The notes under the pieces were generated by a model. The model worked only from the letters and a program-made list of their open reading frames with translations. It ran no database searches and was not told where the DNA came from. This document shows, piece after piece, positions 7,636 through 13,831 of a DNA stretch of 19,060 nucleotides. The DNA lies in assembly GCA_900541045.1 (NCBI GenBank), contig UQID01000031.1, forward strand, positions 1 through 19,060, in the 5' to 3' direction. This stretch comes from an uncultured Collinsella sp. (GTDB taxonomy: Bacteria; Actinomycetota; Coriobacteriia; Coriobacteriales; Coriobacteriaceae). Numbering within the stretch: position 1 is the first letter of the stretch; every line of letters begins with the position of its first letter. The position numbers were made by a program, and so were the translations under genes.

Positions 7636-8760
7636 ATGGATATCAAGACAATCGGCGTTGAAGAGTGGCTCAACGTTTGGGAGAAGAGCGCCACGTGGGA
7701 TATCGCCCAGTCGACGATCTCCTCGCTTACCATGGGCGAGCTTCGCGCGCTCGACGAGCAGGACGGCGCCACGTTCTATGAACGCCTGGACCGCGAGAAG
7801 ATGAACTACGGCTGGATCGAGGGTTCGCCGGAGTTTAAGGCCGAGGTTGCCAAGCTGTATCGTCGCGAGGTCAATCCCGATCACATCCTGCAGACCAATG
7901 GCTGCACGGGCGCCAATCTCAACGCCATCATGGCTGTAGTCGAGCCCGGCGACCACGTTATCGCCGAGTGGCCTACCTATGCGCCGCTCTATGAGATCCC
8001 GCGTACGCTCGGCGCCGAGGTCGAGTATTGGGAGCTTCGCGAGGAGCTCGGATGGAAACCCGATATCGAGGAGCTCAAGCGCTCGGTGCGCCCCAACACG
8101 AAGCTCATCTGCATCAACAACGCATCGAACCCCATCGGTACGGTGCTTGATGCCGATACGCTCGGCCAGATTGCCGAGATCGCCCGCTCGGTTGGCGCCT
8201 ATGTGCTGTGCGACGAGGTGTACCTGCCGCTTGAGAACACCGAGGACTTTTTGTCGATGGCCGATGTGTACGAGAAGGCCATCGTCACCAACTCGGTGTC
8301 CAAGACCTATTCGACGCCTGCGGCCCGCGTGGGCTGGGTTGTGGCAGACGAAGAGGTATCTAACCGCATTCGCACGTACCGCGACTACACCATGATTTGC
8401 GGCGGCGTGTTCAACGACGCCCTGGCGACCTATGTGCTCAAGCACAAGGACAAGATCCTCGAGCGCAACCGCAAGATCGTGGTTGGAAACCGCGATATCG
8501 CGCAGGCTTGGATTGATACGCAGCATCGCGTTTCCTGGACGGCCCCGCAGGGCGTGTCTACCTCGTTTATCAAGCTTGATATTCCCGAGGACGACGAGGA
8601 GTTCTGCAAGCGCCTGCTGGCCGAGAGGGGAGTGCTGTTGGTTCCCGGTAGCCGCTTTGAGCTTCCCTGCGGCGCACGCCTGGGCTACTGCGCGAGCGAG
8701 GACGTTCTGCGCGAGGGTCTGAGGCTTTTGGGCGAGGCACTGGCGGAGTTCGATCGCTAG
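7636..8760 (+). CDS. Class I/II PLP-dependent aminotransferase (ArcT-like)
   Basis: 374 residues with the fold-type I aminotransferase signature set: GCTGANLNAIMA (89-100) for the cofactor phosphate loop, N165 in NNASNPIGT, D193 and Y196 in CDEVYLPL, Schiff-base lysine K223 in SVSKTYSTPAARVGW, and R348 in PCGARLGYC as probable carboxylate clamp. The ATG at 7636 follows AAGGAG (7623-7628); the frame extends upstream to 7582 but that part is inside the terminator of arcA. A transaminase (ArcT) is known in ADI operons of some lactic acid bacteria, and this family also contains VioD-type capreomycidine synthases that act on arginine derivatives. From context I infer a substrate related to arginine, citrulline or ornithine; the sequence does not fix it. 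Codon use is ordinary, unlike the arcA copies on either side. Confidence 0.88.
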   Translation: MDIKTIGVEEWLNVWEKSATWDIAQSTISSLTMGELRALDEQDGATFYERLDREKMNYGWIEGSPEFKAEVAKLYRREVNPDHILQTNGCTGANLNAIMAVVEPGDHVIAEWPTYAPLYEIPRTLGAEVEYWELREELGWKPDIEELKRSVRPNTKLICINNASNPIGTVLDADTLGQIAEIARSVGAYVLCDEVYLPLENTEDFLSMADVYEKAIVTNSVSKTYSTPAARVGWVVADEEVSNRIRTYRDYTMICGGVFNDALATYVLKHKDKILERNRKIVVGNRDIAQAWIDTQHRVSWTAPQGVSTSFIKLDIPEDDEEFCKRLLAERGVLLVPGSRFELPCGARLGYCASEDVLREGLRLLGEALAEFDR

Positions 8761-9332
8761 GATTCCGACGCTCTTCGTAGGCCGTATTCAAATTGGCCGA
8801 CGATAATCGAAAACAGATCTGTTTCCCTAGGGGATCGGGTCCGTTTTTCTATACCGAGAAGTCAAGATGTTACAAATGAGGCAGTACGGCGAGCCGATAT
8901 CAGCTGGGCCTTATACTGAGCTTCCGGTGAACGGTATCAAGCGTCTGGTAAACGGTAATTTGTTACCAGAAATGAATAGGACAAACTTTTTTCTGAATAA
9001 AAATGAAAATGGTTGAGACGCGGTATGATTCGCTAATTCTATTCATAGCTTTATTGGAAATATGCAATTTGAGGGTGGTTTAATAAAGTTAAGTTCCATT
9101 TGCTATTTGGATTGAAAACGCGTTTAAGCACGTAAATAAACTTTATTAAATCAAAGTGTGCCATGCGTGAAGTATATGTGTATGCCGTTCACCCCTCATA
9201 TAAAACCGTTCGGGGGCGAGGTGGAAGTATGAACTGATTTTGGATATAAATATGTCGTCAGCAATAACGCCTCACACGGAGGGGCGCTAACGAATCGGCC
9301 CTGACAGGGGCCCGAAAGAAAGGTAGGAGGCC
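8761..9332 (+). promoter_or_regulatory. 572-bp upstream region of arcA copy 2
   Basis: No gene is seen. The stretch is strongly AT-rich in its middle. It holds a perfect palindrome AAACAGATCTGTTT (8811-8824), a pair of inverted CCGTTC-type motifs (GAACGGTAT 8929-8937 and AAACGGTAA 8950-8958, 21 bp apart), TGAATAAAAATGA at 8994-9006, a 12-bp inverted repeat TTTAATAAAGTT (9079-9090) with its complement at 9139-9150, a second forward pair of boxes (9184-9190, 9205-9211), and the arcA promoter and leader. There is no clear rho-independent terminator for the aminotransferase. Confidence 0.6.
9184..9250 (+). promoter_or_regulatory. arcA copy 2 promoter with paired CCGTTC boxes
   Basis: GCCGTTC at 9184-9190 and ACCGTTC at 9205-9211, again 21 bp apart, followed by a -35-like TGGAAG (9222-9227) and TATAAA (9245-9250) with a 17-base spacer. 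The arrangement and distances match those before arcA copy 1 exactly (offset 3,088), although many bases between the conserved blocks have changed. Confidence 0.5.
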
Positions 9333-10575
9333 ATGACGAAAGGTCTGCACGTGCCTTCCGAGATCGGCAAGCTCAGGAAGGTCTGCCTGCACCGTCCCGG
9401 CGACGAGCTCCTCAACCTGCCGCCCGACGAGCTCGAGCGACTCCTGTTCGACGACGTCCCGTTCCTGGAGGTCGCACAGCAGGAGCACGACACCTTCGCC
9501 CAGATCCTGAGGGACCAGGGCGTGGAGGTCCTCTACCTCGAGAACCTCGTCGCCGAGGTGTTCGACCAGGTCCCCGGCGCCCGCGCCGAGTTCACCGACC
9601 AGTACATCGCCGAGGCCGGCATCCGCGGCCAGCACATGCCGCAGATCGTCCGCGAGAAGCTGGACTCCATCGAGGACAACCTCGAGTTCGTCAAGAAGAC
9701 CATGGCCGGCATGACCAAGGCCGAGATCGACATGCCCCTCACGGCGTCCACGACCCTCGACTCCCTGGTCAACTCCGAGTCCGAGTCCGACCTGATCATC
9801 GACCCGATGCCCAACCTCTACTTCACCCGCGACCCGTTCGCGGTCGTCGGCGAGGGCGTCAACCTCAACCGCATGTACTCGGTCACCCGCAACCGCGAGA
9901 CCCTGTACGGCAAGTACGTCTTCAAGTACCACCCCGACTACAAGGACGTCTCGCTGTACTTCCGCCGCGACTGCCAGTTCCACACCGAGGGCGGCGACGT
10001 GCTGAACATCAACGAGAAGACCCTCGCCGTCGGCATCTCCCAGCGCACCCAGGCCGCGGCCATCGACGTCATGGCCCAGAACATCTTCTGGAACTCCGAC
10101 TCCAAGGTCGAGCGCATCCTGGCCTTCGACATCCCGGTCTCGCGCGCCTTCATGCACCTCGACACGGTCTTCACCCAGATCGACGTCGATAAGTTCACGA
10201 TCCACCCCGCCATCATGGGCACCCTGCGCGTCTACGAGCTGACCGCCGGCAAGAACCCGGGCGACGTGAACATCCGCCTGATCGAGGACACCCTCGAGCA
10301 CGTCCTGGAGGACGCCACCGGCGTCGACCAGGTCAAGCTGATCCCCTGCGGCGGCGGCGACCCGATCGCGGCCTCCCGCGAGCAGTGGAACGACGGCTCC
10401 AACACCCTGTGCGTCGAGCCCGGCAAGATCTGCGTCTACGCCCGCAACACCGTCACCAACGACGTGCTGTACAAGGAGGGCCTGGACCTTCTCGTCGTGC
10501 CCTCCGCCGAGCTCTCCCGCGGCCGCGGCGGCCCGCGCTGCATGAGCATGCCCTTCTGGCGCGAGGACCTCTAAG
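9309..10575 (+). repeat. Direct repeat, copy 2 (1,267 bp, contains arcA)
   Basis: Second copy of the 1,267-bp repeat. Left boundary: the base before GGCCCGAAAG is G here and A in copy 1. Right boundary: after TAAG the sequences continue TCTTTCC here and GTCTTCA in copy 1. Both boundaries are sharp. Confidence 0.92.
9333..10574 (+). CDS. arcA: Arginine deiminase (copy 2)
   Basis: Identical in protein and apparently in DNA to the copy at 6245-7486, with all catalytic residues (D167, E219, H275, D277, C403). Same ribosome binding site (AAGGTAGGAGG). This copy is followed after 105 bp by the ornithine carbamoyltransferase gene, with hairpins but no convincing U-tract between them, so it probably heads the arcA-arcB transcript. 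The upstream flank differs from that of copy 1, so this is a real second locus in the assembly and not a simple double count of the same reads. Confidence 0.96.
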   Translation: MTKGLHVPSEIGKLRKVCLHRPGDELLNLPPDELERLLFDDVPFLEVAQQEHDTFAQILRDQGVEVLYLENLVAEVFDQVPGARAEFTDQYIAEAGIRGQHMPQIVREKLDSIEDNLEFVKKTMAGMTKAEIDMPLTASTTLDSLVNSESESDLIIDPMPNLYFTRDPFAVVGEGVNLNRMYSVTRNRETLYGKYVFKYHPDYKDVSLYFRRDCQFHTEGGDVLNINEKTLAVGISQRTQAAAIDVMAQNIFWNSDSKVERILAFDIPVSRAFMHLDTVFTQIDVDKFTIHPAIMGTLRVYELTAGKNPGDVNIRLIEDTLEHVLEDATGVDQVKLIPCGGGDPIAASREQWNDGSNTLCVEPGKICVYARNTVTNDVLYKEGLDLLVVPSAELSRGRGGPRCMSMPFWREDL

Positions 10576-10586
10576 TCTTTCCGTTT

Positions 10587-10634
10587 CCGGTGCGGTCCCC
10601 CTACAACCGCACCGGTTTCGCCCGTCAAACGGGC
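10587..10634 (+). other. Tandem hairpins between arcA copy 2 and arcB
   Basis: First hairpin: perfect 10-bp arms CCGGTGCGGT (10587-10596) and ACCGCACCGG (10606-10615), followed only by TTT. Second: GCCCGT (10620-10625) and ACGGGC (10629-10634). They may cause partial termination, or mark RNA processing that sets the arcA to arcB ratio; the T-tract is too short to call a full terminator. Confidence 0.55.
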
Positions 10635-10679
10635 AACACTAATACTTACGTAATTCATTTTTTCGAAAGGAAACGAACC

Positions 10680-11675
10680 ATGGGTGTTAACCTCTCCGGC
10701 CGTAGCTTCCTCAAGCTCCTCGACCTCTCCACCGAGGAGATCGAGTACTTGCTCAAGCTTTCCAAGAACTTCAAGGACATGAAGCGCGCTGGCGTTCCGC
10801 ACCGCTATCTCGAGGGCAAGAACATCGTTCTGCTCTTCCAGAAGACCTCCACTCGTACCCGCTGCGCCTTCGAGGTCGGCGGCATGGATCTGGGCATGGG
10901 CGTGACCTACCTAGATCCGGGTTCGTCGCAGATGGGCAAGAAGGAGTCCATCGAGGACACCGCTCGCGTTCTCGGCCGCATGTATGACGGCATCGAGTTC
11001 CGTGGCTTTGCCCAGGACGACGTCGAGGAGCTCGCTGCTAAGTCCGGCGTGCCCGTGTGGAACGGCCTGACCACTGAGTGGCATCCCACCCAGATGCTCG
11101 CCGACATCCTGACCGTCCAGGAGAACTTCAACTACGACATCAAGGGCAAGACCCTCGTCTTCATGGGCGACTGCAAGAACAACGTTGCTCGCTCCCTCAT
11201 GGTTGTCTGCTCCAAGCTCGGCATGAACTTCGTGGCCTGCGGCCCCGAGGAGTGCATGCCCGCCGACGACGTCATCGAGGCCTGCAAGCCCATCGCCGAG
11301 GCCAACGGCTGCACCATCAAGCTGACCACCGACGTCAAGGACGGCGTCACCGGTGCCGACGTTATCTACACCGACGTGTGGGTCTCCATGGGCGAGCCCG
11401 ACGAGGTCTGGGCCGAGCGCATCGCTCAGCTCACCCCGTATCGTGTCACCTCCGAGGTCATGGCTATGGCCAACCCGGGTGCCATCTTCCTGCACTGCCT
11501 GCCCAGCTTCCACGACACCAACACCACGATTGGCGCCGAGAAGTGCGAGCAGTTCGGCATCACCGAGCAGGAGGTCACCGACGAGGTCTTCGAGAGCCCC
11601 GCTTCCAAGGTCTTCGACGAGGCCGAGAACCGCATGCACACCATCAAGGCTGTCATGTACGCCACGCTCAAGTAA
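10680..11675 (+). CDS. arcB: Ornithine carbamoyltransferase (catabolic by context)
   Basis: Converts citrulline plus phosphate to ornithine and carbamoyl phosphate in the ADI pathway (the same chemistry runs in reverse in biosynthesis, argF). 331 residues, usual length. The carbamoyl phosphate loop STRTR is at 57-61, HPTQ at 135-138, the ornithine-side DVWVSMGE at 232-239, and HCLP at 272-275. The ATG at 10680 follows AAAGGAAACGAACC; a longer frame from 10590 runs through the intergenic hairpins and is not credible. Codon use is strongly biased as in arcA. Placement directly after arcA and before a permease is why I call it arcB; sequence alone would not separate arcB from argF. Confidence 0.93.
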   Translation: MGVNLSGRSFLKLLDLSTEEIEYLLKLSKNFKDMKRAGVPHRYLEGKNIVLLFQKTSTRTRCAFEVGGMDLGMGVTYLDPGSSQMGKKESIEDTARVLGRMYDGIEFRGFAQDDVEELAAKSGVPVWNGLTTEWHPTQMLADILTVQENFNYDIKGKTLVFMGDCKNNVARSLMVVCSKLGMNFVACGPEECMPADDVIEACKPIAEANGCTIKLTTDVKDGVTGADVIYTDVWVSMGEPDEVWAERIAQLTPYRVTSEVMAMANPGAIFLHCLPSFHDTNTTIGAEKCEQFGITEQEVTDEVFESPASKVFDEAENRMHTIKAVMYATLK

Positions 11676-11690
11676 GAGCATCTAGCATCT

Positions 11691-11722
11691 CGCTCGGGGT
11701 GTCTTGCTGCACACCCCGAGCG
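11691..11722 (+). terminator. Hairpin terminator after arcB
   Basis: Perfect 12-bp arms CGCTCGGGGTGT (11691-11702) and its complement (11711-11722) with an 8-base loop, then GCTTTGTCTGG. The U-tract is interrupted, so read-through into the permease gene is possible. Confidence 0.65.
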
Positions 11723-11822
11723 GCTTTGTCTGGTAAATATCTCGCGTCGGGCGGTGGGCACGGCACGGAAGATCCGCTTCGCGCGAGAAAGTTAAATGAT
11801 TTATGAAGGGGGGATGAGAACC

Positions 11823-13301
11823 ATGACTGAGACCGCTAAGAAAAAGCGCGGTATGCCTTCATCGTTCACCATTCTTCTAGCTCTGCTGGCAATTGTTGCA
11901 GTGATTACCGTTATCGTCTCCGGCACGTCCGGCGGCGCGGTTACCGCAGCCCGCCTGAGCGATTTCTGCACCGCCCCGATCCTGGGCTTCGCTGACGCTC
12001 TGCCCGTCTGCCTCTTCGTTATGATCCTGGGCGGCTTCCTCGGCATGATGACCGAGACCGGCGCCCTGGACAACGGCATCGCCGTTCTGGTGCAGAAGCT
12101 TAAGGGCAACGAGATTATGCTCATTCCCGTGCTGATGCTCATCTTCTCCCTCGGTGGTACCACCTATGGTATGTGCGAGGAGACCGTTCCCTTCTACGCC
12201 CTGCTCGCCGCTACCATGATGGCCGCTGGCTTCGACCCCATGGTCGGTGCCGCTACCGTCCTGCTCGGCGCTGGCTGCGGCTGCCTGGGCTCCACGGTTA
12301 ACCCGTTCGCCGTCGGCGCTGCCGTCGACGCTCTGACCGGCGTTGGCATTGAGGTCAACCAGTCCATCATCATCGGCCTCGGTGCCGTCCTGTGGATTGT
12401 CACTACCGCTATGTCCATCTTCTTCGTGATGAACTATGCCAAGAAGGTCAAGGCTGACAAGGGTTCCACCATCCTGTCGATGCAGGAGCTCAAGGACGCC
12501 GAAGAGGCTCACGGCAAGGCTGCTTCCGAGGTCCACAAGGAGGTCAAGCTCACCGGTCGTCAGAAGGGTGTTCTGATCGCCTTCGCCTTCACCTTCGTCG
12601 TCATGATCGTCGGCTTCATCCCGCTGGCCGACCTCAACGAGGGCGTCGCCAACTTCTTCGACGCTGGCGCTGTCTACGACGCCGACGGTAACGCCGTCGT
12701 CCAGGGCTGGTCTGCCCTGATCACCGGCCTGCCCATTGGTCAGTGGTACTTCGACGAGGCTTCCACCTGGTTCTTCCTCATGGCCGTCCTGATCGGTATC
12801 ATCGGTGGCCTGTCCGAGAAGCAGATCGTCAACACCTTCATCACCGGCGCTGCCGACATGATGTCCGTTGTTCTCGTCATCGCCCTCGCCCGTGGTATCT
12901 CCGTCCTCATGGCTAACACCGGCCTCGACGTCTACGTCCTCGACGCTGCCGCCAATGCTCTGGCTGGCCTGTCCGGCGTGATCTTCGCTCCCATGAGCTT
13001 CCTGGTCTACTTCGGCCTGTCCTTCCTGATCCCCTCGACCTCTGGTATGGCTACCGTCTCCATGCCCATCATGGGACCGCTGGCTGTTAAGCTCGGCTTC
13101 TCGCCCGAGGTCATGGTCATGATCTTCTCCGCTGCTATCGGTGTCGTGAACCTGTTCACCCCGACCTCCGGTGCCATCATGGGCGGTCTCGCCCTGGCCA
13201 AGATCGAGTGGACGACCTGGCTCAAGTTTGCCCTTAAGCTCATCGTCGCGCTCTCCGTCGTCTGCGCCGTCATCCTGACCGTCGCCTGCGTGCTGCTCTA
13301 A
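11823..13301 (+). CDS. YfcC/DcuC-family membrane permease, probable arginine/ornithine exchanger
   Basis: 492-residue polytopic membrane protein. It shows the two pseudo-symmetrical signature zones of the YfcC/DcuC family: SLGGTTYGMCEETVPFYALL with GSTVNPFAVG in the N-terminal half, and FLIPSTSGMATVSMPIMGPLA with NLFTPTSGAIMGGLALAKI in the C-terminal half; a charged cytoplasmic loop (KDAEEAHGKAASEVHKEVK) separates them. Streptococcal ArcD proteins of ADI operons belong to this family, so an arginine/ornithine antiport role is a reasonable inference from position; other substrates are possible. Of three nearby ATGs (11796, 11814, 11823) I chose 11823 because the run AAGGGGGGG (11806-11814 area) sits at the right distance. 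Codon bias is as strong as in arcB, consistent with joint high expression. Confidence 0.85.
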   Translation: MTETAKKKRGMPSSFTILLALLAIVAVITVIVSGTSGGAVTAARLSDFCTAPILGFADALPVCLFVMILGGFLGMMTETGALDNGIAVLVQKLKGNEIMLIPVLMLIFSLGGTTYGMCEETVPFYALLAATMMAAGFDPMVGAATVLLGAGCGCLGSTVNPFAVGAAVDALTGVGIEVNQSIIIGLGAVLWIVTTAMSIFFVMNYAKKVKADKGSTILSMQELKDAEEAHGKAASEVHKEVKLTGRQKGVLIAFAFTFVVMIVGFIPLADLNEGVANFFDAGAVYDADGNAVVQGWSALITGLPIGQWYFDEASTWFFLMAVLIGIIGGLSEKQIVNTFITGAADMMSVVLVIALARGISVLMANTGLDVYVLDAAANALAGLSGVIFAPMSFLVYFGLSFLIPSTSGMATVSMPIMGPLAVKLGFSPEVMVMIFSAAIGVVNLFTPTSGAIMGGLALAKIEWTTWLKFALKLIVALSVVCAVILTVACVLL

Positions 13302-13434
13302 GTACCCAACGGGTACCCCACGGAAACCTTGACGATCCTGTAAAGGATCACCTGGTCATCGTCTGTCCGGTGGGGTCAACCCACCGGTAGACTCCTACCT
13401 TTAGCCCCCTCCCGTTCCGTGCGCGGGAGGGGGC
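13302..13434 (+). terminator. Structured 3' region and terminator of the permease gene
   Basis: Immediately after the stop codon lies GTACCC-AAC-GGGTAC (13302-13316). Next come ACCCCACGGA (13315-13324) and TCCGGTGGGGT (13366-13376), which can pair with a one-base bulge, enclosing GACGAT/ATCGTC and GATCC/GGATC. CCGGTGGG (13367-13374) can instead pair with CCCACCGG (13380-13387). The final hairpin, arms 13404-13414 and 13424-13434 (GCCCCCTCCCG and its complement), is followed by ACTCTTGTG and is the likely terminator. Confidence 0.7.
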
Positions 13435-13442
13435 ACTCTTGT

Positions 13443-13470
13443 GTTCCGGCGTTTTACCAAACGCCGGAAC
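13443..13470. repeat. Perfect 12-bp inverted repeat
   Basis: Arms GTTCCGGCGTTT (13443-13454) and AAACGCCGGAAC (13459-13470) with loop TACC. There is no U-tract after it on the plus strand. It stands directly after the permease terminator and may be a second, unrelated element. Confidence 0.7.
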
Positions 13471-13483
13471 CACTCGACGCTGC

Positions 13484-13581
13484 AAGCCCGCCAGAGCGGC
13501 AATCTGACGTTCAATCGTCGGGCATGGCCAAAAGGCCTATGCCCTCCTCTTTCACGTCACCTTGCTCGCTCTGGCGGGCTT
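13484..13581. repeat. 98-bp nested inverted repeat (structured RNA or small mobile-like element)
   Basis: Outer arms of 15 bp are perfect: 13484-13498 (AAGCCCGCCAGAGCG) and 13567-13581. Inside, TGACGT (13505-13510) can pair with ACGTCA (13554-13559), and GGGCATGGCC (13520-13529) pairs with GGCCTATGCCC (13534-13544) around AAAA with one bulged base. The whole segment can fold into a single long interrupted hairpin. No open reading frame in it is credible. Function unknown. Confidence 0.65.
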
Positions 13582-13655
13582 TCGCTGACTTATGCTCCAC
13601 CTGTGACGTTTCCATTATTGATACAAAGGCCAGGTTTGTTTGAACCAAAAAGGGG

Positions 13656-13724
13656 AAGTTGCGGTGGAATAGTTCCTGTTTGGCCGTCTTGAGGGGTTAA
13701 ACGGGAACTATTTCACCGCAACTT
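13656..13724. repeat. 26-bp near-perfect inverted repeat
   Basis: Arms 13656-13681 and 13699-13724 pair over 26 positions with only two differences, both G-U tolerable in RNA, around a 17-base loop. The left arm begins AAGTTGCGGTGGAATAG. It could be a terminator facing either direction or a dispersed palindromic element. From here to the DUF1846 promoter I see nothing else. Confidence 0.7.
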
Positions 13725-13786
13725 ATCGATGGCGTGTTTGGTTGGTGCCTGTTGATGGTCTGGGTATCGGGGAGGGCGGGCTCCGT

Positions 13787-13792
13787 TATAAT
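13787..13792 (+). promoter_or_regulatory. -10 element of the DUF1846 gene
   Basis: A perfect TATAAT at 13787-13792, 40 bases before the start codon. No good -35 is seen at 16-18 bases upstream (GGTATC at 13763-13768 is the nearest). Confidence 0.45.
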
Positions 13793-13831
13793 CGCCTAGA
13801 ACATTAATTGGAAACGGGACGGGAGCCATTC

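Noticed and set aside
6221..10575. arcA repeats as a composite mobile element
   Set aside because: No transposase, terminal inverted repeats or target-site duplications are seen at the repeat borders; the repeat is just the coding region.
13419..13692. Short plus-strand frames in the 13440-13690 interval
   Set aside because: They coincide with long inverted repeats, have no ribosome binding site and no plausible protein character.
13443..13724. CRISPR array
   Set aside because: The repeats are inverted and unrelated to one another, with no regular direct repeats and spacers.
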